Shown: positions 40,283 to 49,012 of the stretch, in pieces
Layout: each line of letters starts with the position of its first letter
Numbering within the stretch: position 1 is the stretch's first letter
Origin: Bacteroidia bacterium
GTDB taxonomy: Bacteria; Bacteroidota; Bacteroidia; Flavobacteriales; Flavobacteriaceae
NCBI GenBank assembly: GCA_030431055.1
Contig: JAUIJA010000001.1
Coordinates: 740,613 to 804,612 of the forward strand
Length of the DNA: 64,000 nucleotides
Reading direction: 5' to 3'
Position numbers and translations under genes: made by a program
The notes under the pieces: generated by a model
What the model saw: the letters and a program-made list of their open reading frames with translations, nothing else
Database searches by the model: none
What the model was told of the DNA's origin: nothing

Positions 40283-40663
40283 ATGAACATCCCAGCAAAT
40301 TTAAAGTACACAAAAGACCACGAGTGGGTTTTAATTGAAGGTGATATAGCAACTGTAGGTATTACAGATTTTGCTCAAAAAGAATTAGGAGATATCGTTT
40401 ATGTAGAGGTTGAAACTTTAGATCAAACTTTAGATAAAGATGAAGTTTTTGGAACAGTAGAAGCGGTTAAGACAGTTTCTGATTTGTTCTTGCCACTTGC
40501 AGGTGAAATAGTAGAATTTAACGATTCTTTGGAATCTGAGCCAGAAAAAGTAAACACTGATCCTTATGGAGAAGGCTGGATGGTAAAAGTGAAAATCGAA
40601 AATGATTCAGAAATAGAAGAGCTATTATCTAGTGATGATTATAAAGCGCTTATTGGAGCGTAA
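40283..40663 (+). CDS. gcvH: Glycine cleavage system H protein
   Basis: The 126-residue lipoyl carrier shuttles the aminomethyl group between glycine cleavage enzymes. K63 in VEAVKTVSD is the lipoylation site. The [16 protein letters not shown] strand and the [13 protein letters not shown] segment are family markers. No gcvP or gcvT is in the window. It has its own promoter; the next gene begins inside its 3' end. Confidence 0.97.
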   Translation: MNIPANLKYTKDHEWVLIEGDIATVGITDFAQKELGDIVYVEVETLDQTLDKDEVFGTVEAVKTVSDLFLPLAGEIVEFNDSLESEPEKVNTDPYGEGWMVKVKIENDSEIEELLSSDDYKALIGA

Positions 40664-41000
40664 ATATTACGTAGCAGCATTTACTTGGACACTTGGAATT
40701 ACTTTTTTAAGCCTTGCTAGTCTAAGTAAACTACCTTCTATTCCAAGTATAAAATTCAAAGACAAAATAATTCATTTTACGTTTTATTTTGTTTTTGTCT
40801 TTTTATGGAGTGAAGCTTTTAAGTTAAAAAAAAATAGAATTTTAATTATAGTTGCAATAGCTGTTGCTTATGGCATAGTTATTGAGGTTTTACAATCGTT
40901 ATTAACCACTACTAGAGAAGCAGATGTGTATGATGCACTAGCAAACTCTTTTGGTGCGTGTTTAGCGTTTTTGTTTTTAAGGGTAAAAAATAATCTTTAA
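40635..41000 (+). CDS. VanZ family membrane protein
   Basis: The 121-residue protein has four hydrophobic helices. Conserved spots are [16 protein letters not shown] (DKxxHFxxY) and [25 protein letters not shown], a close match to VanZ-like proteins (TTRxxDxxDxxAN). The family is named after a gene linked to teicoplanin resistance in enterococci; in Bacteroidetes its role is unknown. ATG at 40635 overlaps gcvH by 29 bases; TTG at 40653 is a possible alternative start. Confidence 0.8.
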   Translation: MIIKRLLERKYYVAAFTWTLGITFLSLASLSKLPSIPSIKFKDKIIHFTFYFVFVFLWSEAFKLKKNRILIIVAIAVAYGIVIEVLQSLLTTTREADVYDALANSFGACLAFLFLRVKNNL

Positions 41001-41053
41001 AAATTTTAAAACCATTTTATTATTAATTATATTAGCACCTCAAAATTAAAATT

Positions 41054-41794
41054 ATGGAACTAAAGAAAAATCCTAATGTAGATCCAAGACGAAACAGTCT
41101 ATTGTACTTTCAAATAGGCTTAGTTGCAATTTTATTATTGTCTTACCTTGGAATAGAGTTAAAATCTTATGAAGCTGCTGAAGCTGCTGAAGAAGGATTT
41201 GTTACCGAAAATTTAATGGCAGACGAAGAAGAAACAATTATAACATTACCTCCTGTTCAAAAATTACCACCTCCACCACCTCCAGCTCCGGAAGTAATCG
41301 AGGTTGTAAAAGATGAAATTAAAATCGAAGAGAAAAAAATTGAAACTACCGAAATTGAAGAGAACAAACCAGTTGTGGTTGTTAAAGCTTCTGAAGTAGG
41401 AAGTACAGGTGGTGATTTAACAGATTTAGATGAAGATTTACCATTTGCGGTAATTGAAGATATTCCATTGTTTCCAGGTTGTGAGAACGTTCCAAAGTCT
41501 AAAAGAATGGAATGTTTTAATGAGAAAATGCAAAAACATATTAAAAGAAACTTTAGATATCCTGAAAGAGCTCAAGAAGATGGAGTTCAAGGTCGTGTTT
41601 CAATTCAGTTTGTAATTGATAAACAAGGAAATGTTACTAATGTTCAAATGCGTGGACCAAAAGGTGGAGAAGAGTTGGAAAAAGAAGCAAAACGTATTAT
41701 TGAAAAGCTTCCTCAATTTACGCCAGGTAAGCAAAGAGGAAAACCTGTAAGAGTAAAATACGGTCTTCCTATTACTTTCAGACTTCAAAATTAA
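41054..41794 (+). CDS. Energy transducer TonB-domain protein
   Basis: The 246-residue protein has a short N-terminal cytoplasmic part, one membrane helix (about 18-37), a proline-rich PPPPPPAPE region and an acidic linker, then a C-terminal TonB domain from about 140. The latter has FPGCENVPKSKRMEC (Cx10C), YPERAQEDGVQG and VRVKYGLPITFRLQ. Such proteins pass proton-motive energy to outer-membrane receptors. No exbB or exbD is adjacent. TATATTAG near 41026 is a weak -7 box. Confidence 0.9.
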   Translation: MELKKNPNVDPRRNSLLYFQIGLVAILLLSYLGIELKSYEAAEAAEEGFVTENLMADEEETIITLPPVQKLPPPPPPAPEVIEVVKDEIKIEEKKIETTEIEENKPVVVVKASEVGSTGGDLTDLDEDLPFAVIEDIPLFPGCENVPKSKRMECFNEKMQKHIKRNFRYPERAQEDGVQGRVSIQFVIDKQGNVTNVQMRGPKGGEELEKEAKRIIEKLPQFTPGKQRGKPVRVKYGLPITFRLQN

Positions 41795-41803
41795 AAAATA
41801 TTT

Positions 41804-41833
41804 AATCCCAACTTTTAAGTTGGGATTTTTTTT
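41804..41833 (+). terminator. Terminator after the first TonB gene
   Basis: AATCCCAACTT and AAGTTGGGATT form an 11-pair perfect stem with a two-base spacer, followed by a run of T. Confidence 0.93.
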
Positions 41834-41893
41834 GGCACATAAATTGTATAAGTATTATTGTTAAAGAGTTGTTAATTTTAAAACTATACAATT

Positions 41894-42664
41894 ATGAGAA
41901 AAGATGCTAATTTAAAATCAAGAGTAAAAAATAGTACAATCTATTTTCAACTAGGTTTAATCGCTACAATGCTAGTAGTGTTGTTTGTTTTAGAAATTCA
42001 ATTCAAACAAGAGGTAAATGAACCAGAAACTATTGCGCTTACGCCAAGTGATGAAGATATTTTAATTGCTGATTATACAATTATCGAAAGGAAAGAAGTT
42101 GTAAAACCTCAAAACAAGGCTGAAAAACAATCGCCTAAACTTCCTAATGAGATTGAGAATGTTGAGATGAAAGATGATGAAGTAGAAGTAGAAGTAGAAG
42201 AAACGGAATTAAAATCAGAAAGTGATACTTCTTCAGAAGATCCGGAAAATACAGAAAGCGAAAACAATAATGAAAATAATGCTCCTGCAAATACGCCTAA
42301 AAAAGAAGTGAACATTTTTAATGTAGAACAATTACCAATGTTTCCGCAATGTAAAGGTTTAGCACGTAGCGAACAAAAAGCATGTTTCGATTCACAATTA
42401 ATGAAAGCAATTGTACGTAACTTAAATTATCCCGAAAAAGATTTGAGAAACGGAAATCAAGGAACGGCTTTAATTGAGTTTGTAATAGATGAAAAAGGAA
42501 ATGTTATCAATGTAAAAGCATTGGAGAATAAAAGAGCAACAGAAAATATGCAAGAAGCAGCTAAAAAAGCAGTTAAAAAGTTGCCAAAACTTATTCCGGC
42601 AAAACAAGGAAAAGATAATGTGAGAATAAAATATACAATTCCTATTTCATTTAGAATTCAATAA
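41894..42664 (+). CDS. Energy transducer TonB-domain protein, second copy
   Basis: The 256-residue protein is laid out like its upstream neighbour: one helix (about 20-38), a glutamate-rich linker (about 85-145, no proline run), and a C-terminal TonB domain with FPQCKGLARSEQKAC (Cx10C), NYPEKDLRNGNQG and VRIKYTIPISFRIQ. The two are tandem paralogues from a duplication, each with its own terminator. Partners ExbB/ExbD are not in the window. Confidence 0.9.
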   Translation: MRKDANLKSRVKNSTIYFQLGLIATMLVVLFVLEIQFKQEVNEPETIALTPSDEDILIADYTIIERKEVVKPQNKAEKQSPKLPNEIENVEMKDDEVEVEVEETELKSESDTSSEDPENTESENNNENNAPANTPKKEVNIFNVEQLPMFPQCKGLARSEQKACFDSQLMKAIVRNLNYPEKDLRNGNQGTALIEFVIDEKGNVINVKALENKRATENMQEAAKKAVKKLPKLIPAKQGKDNVRIKYTIPISFRIQ

Positions 42665-42683
42665 ACAGAAAATAAATACACAA

Positions 42684-42712
42684 AAAAAATCCCAATTCGT
42701 TGGGATTTTTTT
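42684..42712 (+). terminator. Terminator after the second TonB gene, UUCG tetraloop
   Basis: AATCCCAA and TTGGGATT close a TTCG loop, extended by A/T pairing and followed by T. The UUCG loop is among the most stable RNA tetraloops. Confidence 0.93.
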
Positions 42713-42738
42713 ATTTTTACCCAACAAAATCCTAGAAG

Positions 42739-43482
42739 ATGAATATCAAACAATATTTAGATTCAACATATCTTAAAACAGCAGAACAAGCTGGAATTTC
42801 GGTTAAAAAGAACAAAGAAGTTGTTGTTGCAACGATAAATGAAGCAATTGAGAACAACTTTAAATTGGTAATGATTCGTCCCGAATTTGTAAAACTAGCA
42901 AAAGAAATGATTACTCAAGCTGGTTCTAAAGTTACAATAGGAACGGTTATCGACTTTCCTCTAGGAGCAAATTCCTTAGAATTCAAACTTTCTGAAGCTA
43001 ACAAAGCAATTAAAGATAATGTTGATGATTTAGATTTTGTTCTAGATTATGAAGCTTTTAAACGTGGCGAAGTAGATTTGGTTAAACACCAAGTTTTAGA
43101 ATGTACAAAACTAGGTTTACAACATCATAAAATTGTAAAATGGATTATTGAAGTTGCGGCTTTAACAGAAGCACAAATTATGCAACTTTCTGCATTAGTG
43201 AAAAATGTTGTAGTAGCTAATTTTAAAGAAAATGAATATGAGAATGTTTTTGTAAAATCGTCAACAGGTTTTTATAAAACAGAAGAAGGAAAACCAAACG
43301 GAGCAACTGTTCCATCAATTAAAATCATGCTGGAAAATGCTTGTCCGCTGCCAGTTAAAGCTGCTGGTGGTGTGAGATCGTATGAAGAAGCAGTTGAAAT
43401 GGTAAAATTAGGAGTAAAACGAATAGGAACATCTTCTGCAAAAGCAATTGCAAATGGCGAAGTTTCACAATCAGATTATTAA
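42739..43482 (+). CDS. deoC: Deoxyribose-phosphate aldolase
   Basis: The 247-residue enzyme splits deoxyribose 5-phosphate into glyceraldehyde 3-phosphate and acetaldehyde in nucleoside breakdown. The Schiff-base lysine lies in FVKSSTGF, the second active-site lysine in VKAAGGVRS, and the acidic residue in DLDFVLDY. The early VMIRPEFV differs from the usual VCVNPxxV, so it is a diverged branch. ATG at 42739 follows a terminator. One base separates its stop from remB. Confidence 0.9.
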   Translation: MNIKQYLDSTYLKTAEQAGISVKKNKEVVVATINEAIENNFKLVMIRPEFVKLAKEMITQAGSKVTIGTVIDFPLGANSLEFKLSEANKAIKDNVDDLDFVLDYEAFKRGEVDLVKHQVLECTKLGLQHHKIVKWIIEVAALTEAQIMQLSALVKNVVVANFKENEYENVFVKSSTGFYKTEEGKPNGATVPSIKIMLENACPLPVKAAGGVRSYEEAVEMVKLGVKRIGTSSAKAIANGEVSQSDY

Positions 43483-43483
43483 A

Positions 43484-45586
43484 ATGAAGAAAATATTTTA
43501 TCTGTTTATATTAGTTGGATTATCTGTTTTTGGTCAAGAATCAAATGAGAAATTACCTGTTTTTTCAGAATGTGAAAACGCAACTCAAGAAGAACAAGAA
43601 GCTTGTTTTTATAATACACTTCAAACCTTTGTTTACAATAATTTTAAAATTCCCGAAGGCGATACAAGTAAAGGAAATGTTTATGCTGTTTTTGAAGTTG
43701 ATACAACAGGAACTTTTAAACCTTTGTATATCGATGCGCCAACAAAAGAATTAAAAGCAGAAACAGAAAATATATTTTCACAGCTGCCAAAAGTAAAACC
43801 AGCTACGTATTCTGGAAGAAAAGTATATGCAAAATTTAATTTAAAAATTGCAATTCCGTTAGTAGCGCCAAAGCTTTATGAAGCAAATAAAACGGAAGAA
43901 CAAGGTCAAGACAAAACAAATAAAGAGTTAATAGATAATTCTAAAGAGTTGACCGAATTTGAAGATGTAGCTAAAAACTATAAGGAATTTGAAAATCCTC
44001 AATTTAAAAGTGATTTGAATATTGCTTTTTCTCACATGAATTATGCGGTTTTTGATGCGCTTTTAAACCAAGTTGGAAGTAATAATCACACAGCAACAAA
44101 ACCGTATTCTTATGAAGATGTTGCTAAATATTACGATTTTGCCGCGGTTAATCAATCGTTAATGAAGCAACAAGAAAGTTGGTTGGGTAGAAAGTTGTGG
44201 AACGAACATTTAGTTGCTATTCAAGGTGAAAATTATTGGTTTACGGTAAATCCTATTTTAGATTTACGCTTAGGAAAAGATACCGATAGCGAATTGTCAA
44301 ATACATTTGTAAACACTCGTGGAATAAACGTACAGGGTGCGCTAGGAAAGCAAATTACATTCACAACTTCAATTTATGAAAGTCAAGGTCGTTTTGCTGA
44401 TTATTATAACGCTTATGCTGTAAGTATTAAGCCTTCTGGTGGAAATCCTGCAATTATTCCAGGAATAGGAATTGCAAAAGAATTTAAAGATGACGCCTTC
44501 GATTTTCCTATGGCGGAAGCTAACATTAAGTTTAAGCCAAGTGAAATTTTCGATTTACAATTAGGTTACGGACGTAATTTTATTGGTGATGGTTATCGTT
44601 CTTTATTACAAGGTGACGGAGTAAGTCCGTATCCATATTTTAAAATTAACACAAAGTTTTGGAAAATAAAATATACTAATACTTATATGTGGCTAAAAGA
44701 TGTTCGTCCAGATGTAACTTTAGACGGAACTTATGCAACAAAATATATGGCAAGTCATTATTTAAGTTATAATGTTTCAAAGCGATTGAATATTGGTGTG
44801 TTTGAAAATGTTGTTTGGGCAAATACAAATGATAGAGGTTTTGATGTAAACTTTGTAAATCCAATTATCTTTTATAGGGCTGTTGAATTTAGTTCGTCTT
44901 CAAAATCTGGAAATGCGGTTTTAGGAGCAACAGCAAAATATAAATTCAATAATCAAATTAATTTTTACGGACAATTCATTTTAGATGAGTTTGCCATTGG
45001 CGATGTAAAAGAAGGAAATAAAAGTTGGCGAAATAAATTTGGTTACCAACTTGGAGCAAAGTATTACGATGCATTTAAAGTAAAAAATCTTACGCTTCAG
45101 TTAGAATATAATCACGTTCGTCCTTATGTGTATTCACATAGTAATCCATTAACAAATTATGCACATAATAATTTAAGTATGGGGCATCAATGGGGCGGAA
45201 ACTTTAGAGAAGTAGTTGCAATTGCAAGATATTTTAAAGGAAGATTGTTTGGTGAAGCGAAATTTACTTACGGACAAAAAGGTTTTGATTTTAATGACGG
45301 AACCGACAATTTCAATTACGGTGGAAATATTTTCTTAACCTATGAAGACAACCGACCTTACGATACTGGTGTTACAATTGCACAAGGAAATAAAACCAAT
45401 ATTATGATTGGCGAATTGCAAGTTGGTTATATCGTGAATCCTTCTTCAAATTTAAAAGTGTTTGGAAACGTGTTAGTTCGTAATTTTGATCCAACAGCTG
45501 AAACACCTACGGCAGTTAAAAATAATACTACTTGGTTTTCTGTAGGTTTACGTAGCGATTTATTTAATTGGTATTTTGATTATTAA
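43484..45586 (+). CDS. remB: Outer-membrane gliding motility protein, RemB-like
   Basis: The 700-residue protein has a signal peptide (MKKIFYLFILVGLSVFGQ), an N-terminal region (about 20-130) resembling the TonB C-terminal fold of the two upstream transducers with a shared Cx10C pair (FSECENATQEEQEAC), a helical linker, then a long beta-rich part ending in NWYFDY, as in outer-membrane barrels. In F. johnsoniae remB lies a few genes after sprA, which is the same arrangement. The ATG at 43484 was chosen; a longer frame reaches back into deoC. The role in gliding is known by name only; exact function is unclear. Confidence 0.75.
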   Translation: MKKIFYLFILVGLSVFGQESNEKLPVFSECENATQEEQEACFYNTLQTFVYNNFKIPEGDTSKGNVYAVFEVDTTGTFKPLYIDAPTKELKAETENIFSQLPKVKPATYSGRKVYAKFNLKIAIPLVAPKLYEANKTEEQGQDKTNKELIDNSKELTEFEDVAKNYKEFENPQFKSDLNIAFSHMNYAVFDALLNQVGSNNHTATKPYSYEDVAKYYDFAAVNQSLMKQQESWLGRKLWNEHLVAIQGENYWFTVNPILDLRLGKDTDSELSNTFVNTRGINVQGALGKQITFTTSIYESQGRFADYYNAYAVSIKPSGGNPAIIPGIGIAKEFKDDAFDFPMAEANIKFKPSEIFDLQLGYGRNFIGDGYRSLLQGDGVSPYPYFKINTKFWKIKYTNTYMWLKDVRPDVTLDGTYATKYMASHYLSYNVSKRLNIGVFENVVWANTNDRGFDVNFVNPIIFYRAVEFSSSSKSGNAVLGATAKYKFNNQINFYGQFILDEFAIGDVKEGNKSWRNKFGYQLGAKYYDAFKVKNLTLQLEYNHVRPYVYSHSNPLTNYAHNNLSMGHQWGGNFREVVAIARYFKGRLFGEAKFTYGQKGFDFNDGTDNFNYGGNIFLTYEDNRPYDTGVTIAQGNKTNIMIGELQVGYIVNPSSNLKVFGNVLVRNFDPTAETPTAVKNNTTWFSVGLRSDLFNWYFDY

Positions 45587-45966
45587 TGAAAAGGAAATCG
45601 TTGAATTCTGAAATAAGTTCATTTGGAAAGTTTATAAAAGTACTTTTGCTAATTGTCTTTGCTACTGCCTTTTTTGTAGGATTAAGTTCGCATAAATATT
45701 TTTTATCAATTTTTGTTTTTATTTTATTTATTCCACTTTCTATTTCTTATTTCAAAAGTTTGCGAAATAAAGAAATTGAATATGATGAAGAATTTATCTA
45801 TTTTGATGATAAATCGATTTCTTTAAAAGATGTTTTAGAGATAGGAAAAGGTTGGATAAAATATAAGTCAGATAAAATAGAGAAAATCTACTTTGAGTAT
45901 AATTATTTTGAAAAAAATTACTCAGAGCTCGCTAAGTTTCATGAGATTTTGAATTCAAACAAGTGA
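45586..45966 (+). CDS. Small membrane protein of unknown function
   Basis: The 126-residue protein has two hydrophobic helices (about 14-36 and 39-57), followed by a soluble tail with DEEFIYFDDKSISLKDVLEIGKGWIKYKSDKIEKIYFEYNYFEKNY. The tail has the look of a small PH-like beta domain, but no family is certain. Its ATG overlaps the remB stop in TAATG, so it is translated with remB and may be its partner. Confidence 0.7.
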   Translation: MKRKSLNSEISSFGKFIKVLLLIVFATAFFVGLSSHKYFLSIFVFILFIPLSISYFKSLRNKEIEYDEEFIYFDDKSISLKDVLEIGKGWIKYKSDKIEKIYFEYNYFEKNYSELAKFHEILNSNK

Positions 45967-46026
45967 CTTAAAGAATTCAAGATAAAAAACTAATCACAAA
46001 TTCCTGATTACTATTCACTAATTTAG

Positions 46027-46034
46027 TATCTTTG
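46027..46034 (+). promoter_or_regulatory. Promoter -7 box of cyoE
   Basis: TATCTTTG fits TAnnTTTG, 30 bases before the cyoE TTG start. Confidence 0.55.
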
Positions 46035-46064
46035 CGCGCAGTAAAATAAAGCATACGCTACGTT

Positions 46065-46967
46065 TTGAGCTCAGAAAATCAAACCATAACAAAACCCACA
46101 CTTTTTTCCAACTTTGTTGCGATTACAAAAGCGCGTTTGTCGATAAGTGTTGTCGTTTCTACAATTGCAGGTTTTTTATTAGGAATTGAGTCTTGGCAAA
46201 ACTCACACTGGATAACACTTTTCATGTTAATTATTGGTGGTTATTGTATGGTTGGTGCATCAAATGTTTTCAATCAAATTATAGAAAAAGACGTCGATGC
46301 TTTAATGGAACGTACAAAAAATCGTCCGCTTCCTGCAGGTTATATAACAAGTCAATCGGCTTTAATTTTAGGAATTGTTTTAACGGTTTTAGGTTTGGTA
46401 ATTTTATTTGCTGTAAATCCTAAAACGGCAATGTTTGCAGCGATTTCTATTTTTATGTATGTGTTTTTATACACACCTATGAAACAAAAAACGCCATTGT
46501 CTGTTTTTGTGGGCGCTTTTCCAGGAGCAATTCCATTTATGTTAGGTTGGGTTGCGGCTACAGGAGATTTTGGAATTGAAGCAGGAACATTGTTCATTAT
46601 TCAGTTTTTCTGGCAATTTCCACATTTTTGGGCAATAGGTTGGTTTTTATACGACGATTATAAAAAAGCAGGTTTTTATATGTTGCCAACAGGTAAACAA
46701 GATAAAAAAACAGCATTTCAAACCATATTTTATACTTTTTGGACAATTTTAGCATCAATAATTCCAGCTTTTGGTTTTACTGGTAAATTATATTTAACAA
46801 AAATTTCAACTGGATTAGTTTTATTATTAGGTTTTTGGATGTTGTTCTATGCTTTAAAATTGTATAGAGAAATGGATAAAGCTGCAGCTAGAAAATTAAT
46901 GATTGTAAGTGTTTCTTACATTTCATTGCTACAAATAATATATGTTTTAGATAAGTTTTTACGATAA
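46065..46967 (+). CDS. cyoE: Protohaem IX farnesyltransferase
   Basis: The 300-residue UbiA-family membrane enzyme makes haem O, precursor of the haem A in the aa3 oxidase. The prenyl-binding motif is NVFNQIIEKDVDALMERTKNR, matching NxxxDxxxDxxMxRTxxRPL. About eight helices are predicted. The only suitable start is TTG at 46065. It overlaps the following subunit III gene by one base (TAATGG). It is the first gene of the second oxidase locus. Confidence 0.94.
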   Translation: MSSENQTITKPTLFSNFVAITKARLSISVVVSTIAGFLLGIESWQNSHWITLFMLIIGGYCMVGASNVFNQIIEKDVDALMERTKNRPLPAGYITSQSALILGIVLTVLGLVILFAVNPKTAMFAAISIFMYVFLYTPMKQKTPLSVFVGAFPGAIPFMLGWVAATGDFGIEAGTLFIIQFFWQFPHFWAIGWFLYDDYKKAGFYMLPTGKQDKKTAFQTIFYTFWTILASIIPAFGFTGKLYLTKISTGLVLLLGFWMLFYALKLYREMDKAAARKLMIVSVSYISLLQIIYVLDKFLR

Positions 46968-47551
46968 TGGAAGAAAATAAAGTAACAGAAGAATATCAGA
47001 GAAAATCAAAAACCTATAAAATGGTTATGATTTTTGGTATGATTAGTATTGTAATGATTTTTGCTGGTTTAACAAGTGCTTTTGTAGTAAGTAAATCGAG
47101 AAAAGATTGGTTGCAAAACTTCGAATTACCAGATACATTTTTATACAGTACAATTATTCTTTTAGTTAGTAGCTTAACTTTTTGGGTTGCAAAAAGAATG
47201 GTAAAAGCTGGAAAAAATGGTTTAGCAATGTTGTTGTTAATTGCAACTTTAGCGTTGGGAATTTTATTTGTAATTTATCAATTCAAAGGATTTGATATTT
47301 TATTTAATGAAGGTTTGGTTCCTGTAGGACCATCGGGTTCGGTAACGATTTCATTTCTATATGCTTTTGTTGTTGTGCACGTTGCACATCTAGTAGGTGG
47401 ATTTATTTCACTTTTAATCGTAATTTATAATCATTATAAACAAAAATACAATTCAGGTCAAACCCTTGGTATAGAACTAAGTGCAATGTATTGGCACTTC
47501 ATGGATTTTGTGTGGTTGTATCTGTTTTTATTTTTCTATTTTTTCAAATAG
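46967..47551 (+). CDS. Haem-copper oxidase subunit III
   Basis: The 194-residue membrane protein has five helices and matches CyoC/CoxC subunit III: an N-terminal AGLTSAFVVSK segment, VGPSGSVTISFLYAFVVVHVAHLVGG and the closing YWHFMDFVWLYLFLFFYF. It stabilises subunit I. A second, larger subunit III follows at 47597; having two adjacent is noteworthy. Confidence 0.92.
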   Translation: MEENKVTEEYQRKSKTYKMVMIFGMISIVMIFAGLTSAFVVSKSRKDWLQNFELPDTFLYSTIILLVSSLTFWVAKRMVKAGKNGLAMLLLIATLALGILFVIYQFKGFDILFNEGLVPVGPSGSVTISFLYAFVVVHVAHLVGGFISLLIVIYNHYKQKYNSGQTLGIELSAMYWHFMDFVWLYLFLFFYFFK

Positions 47552-47596
47552 AAAAAAAATAATAAATTTGGGAACTTTTTAACAATTAAAAATTTT

Positions 47597-48568
47597 ATGG
47601 GAGCAGCAGTTACTACTCATGATGAACACGCAGTTTTAGACGGTGGACCAGGACCATTAGGTGCTACCTACGGAAAAATGATGATGTGGTATTTCATCTT
47701 ATCAGATGCTTTAACCTTTTCAGGATTCCTTGCCGCTTACGGTTTTTCAAGATTTAAATTTATTGAAACCTGGCCTATTGCCGATGAGGTGTTTACTCAC
47801 TTTCCGTTTTTACATGGTGTTGATGCGCCAATGTACTACGTTGCGTTAATGACGTTTATTCTTATCTTTTCTTCTGTTACTATGGTACTTGCGGTTGATG
47901 CAGGTCATCAGTTAAAGCAAAAGAAAGTAGCTATTTACATGGCATTGACTATTTTAGGTGGTTTAATATTCTTAGGTTCACAGGCTTGGGAGTGGAAAAA
48001 CTTTATAAAAGGTGAGTTTGGAGCAATCGAAACAAAAGGAGGAGCTATGTTGCAGTTTGTCGATAAAGACGGACACAGAGTAGCGCTTTCTGAGTTTGCA
48101 AAAGTGCTTCCTGAAGAAAGACAACAACTAGAAAGAAAAGACGGTGTGTGGTTTATGAGTGGAGACGCTTTGCCTACATATTCTGTAAACGAAGTAGTGG
48201 AAGGTTTTAAAGCAAACCCTGACTTACTAGTAAGAACAGAATTTATCGTTGATAAGAAAAAAGTAGTTTTATCTAGAGAAGAATCAATAAGTAGATTAGC
48301 TGATGCAACGTATGTAGTTGAAGGAGCTAATTTAGTTCGCAATGAATACGGACATAAATTATTTGCTGACTTCTTTTTCTTTATTACTGGATTCCACGGT
48401 TTCCACGTATTATCTGGAGTTGTAATTAACATTATTATTTTCTTTAATGTTTTATTAGGAACTTACGAAAAGAGAAGAAGCTACGAAATGGTAGAAAAAG
48501 TTGGATTATACTGGCACTTTGTCGATTTAGTTTGGGTGTTTGTATTTACATTCTTCTACTTAGTTTAA
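47597..48568 (+). CDS. Haem-copper oxidase subunit III with an added soluble insert
   Basis: The 323-residue protein shows subunit III blocks at both ends (YFILSDALTFSGFLAAYGFS; DFFFFITGFHGFHVLSGV; YWHFVDLVWVFVFTFFYLV). In between, about residues 135-250, lies a hydrophilic insert with EFGAIETKGG and KVLPEERQQLERK that the usual subunit III lacks. A paralogue of the preceding gene without the insert suggests duplication. The insert is probably on one membrane face; its role is unknown. Confidence 0.92.
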   Translation: MGAAVTTHDEHAVLDGGPGPLGATYGKMMMWYFILSDALTFSGFLAAYGFSRFKFIETWPIADEVFTHFPFLHGVDAPMYYVALMTFILIFSSVTMVLAVDAGHQLKQKKVAIYMALTILGGLIFLGSQAWEWKNFIKGEFGAIETKGGAMLQFVDKDGHRVALSEFAKVLPEERQQLERKDGVWFMSGDALPTYSVNEVVEGFKANPDLLVRTEFIVDKKKVVLSREESISRLADATYVVEGANLVRNEYGHKLFADFFFFITGFHGFHVLSGVVINIIIFFNVLLGTYEKRRSYEMVEKVGLYWHFVDLVWVFVFTFFYLV

Positions 48569-48587
48569 TTTTTAAGAATTAGCAATT

Positions 48588-48938
48588 ATGGCACACGCAC
48601 ACGAATCAAATACAAAAAGAATCTGGGTAGTATTCGGAATCTTATCTATAATCACAATTGTTGAGGTTGCATTAGGTATTGTAAAACCAGATAGCTTACA
48701 CTTAACAAGTGTATTAGGAACAAGTCCTTTAAACTGGATTTTCATTATCCTAACTTTAGTTAAAGCATATTATATTACTTGGGCTTTCATGCATATGGAA
48801 GGTGAAAAGAAATGGTTTAGAAGATCTGTTGTTTGGACAGTTTGTTTTCTAATTATTTACCTTTGTTTTATTGTTTTAGTTGAAGGTGACTATGTTTACG
48901 AAGTGTTTAAAAACGACCATTTAAAATGGTTGTTCTAA
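48588..48938 (+). CDS. Cytochrome oxidase subunit IV-like protein
   Basis: The 116-residue protein has an N-terminal HAHES segment and three helices (near 10-30, 43-63, 76-98), matching prokaryotic cytochrome c oxidase subunit IV (CyoD-like). It would complete the oxidase with CoxA/B and the two subunit III proteins. Last gene before a terminator. Confidence 0.88.
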   Translation: MAHAHESNTKRIWVVFGILSIITIVEVALGIVKPDSLHLTSVLGTSPLNWIFIILTLVKAYYITWAFMHMEGEKKWFRRSVVWTVCFLIIYLCFIVLVEGDYVYEVFKNDHLKWLF

Positions 48939-48956
48939 GACAAAATATATAACACT

Positions 48957-48986
48957 AAATCCCGATATAAATCGGGATTTTTTTTT
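48957..48986 (+). terminator. Terminator after subunit IV
   Basis: AAATCCCGAT and ATCGGGATTT pair perfectly around an ATAA loop, followed by T. Confidence 0.92.
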
Positions 48987-48987
48987 G

Positions 48988-48995
48988 TATTTTTG
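48988..48995 (+). promoter_or_regulatory. Promoter -7 box for the SCO operon
   Basis: TATTTTTG fits TAnnTTTG and directly follows the terminator T run, 17 bases before the next start codon. Confidence 0.5.
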
Positions 48996-49012
48996 TAACC
49001 AAATTTTACCTC

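Noticed and set aside
42109..42315. Serine-rich minus-strand frame inside the second TonB gene
   Set aside because: Antisense of the glutamate-rich linker (GAA read as TTC); no independent support.
47935..48432. 165-codon minus-strand frame inside the second subunit III gene
   Set aside because: It is antisense to a well-supported gene, has a serine/lysine-rich translation without a recognisable domain, and follows from the codon use of the sense gene.
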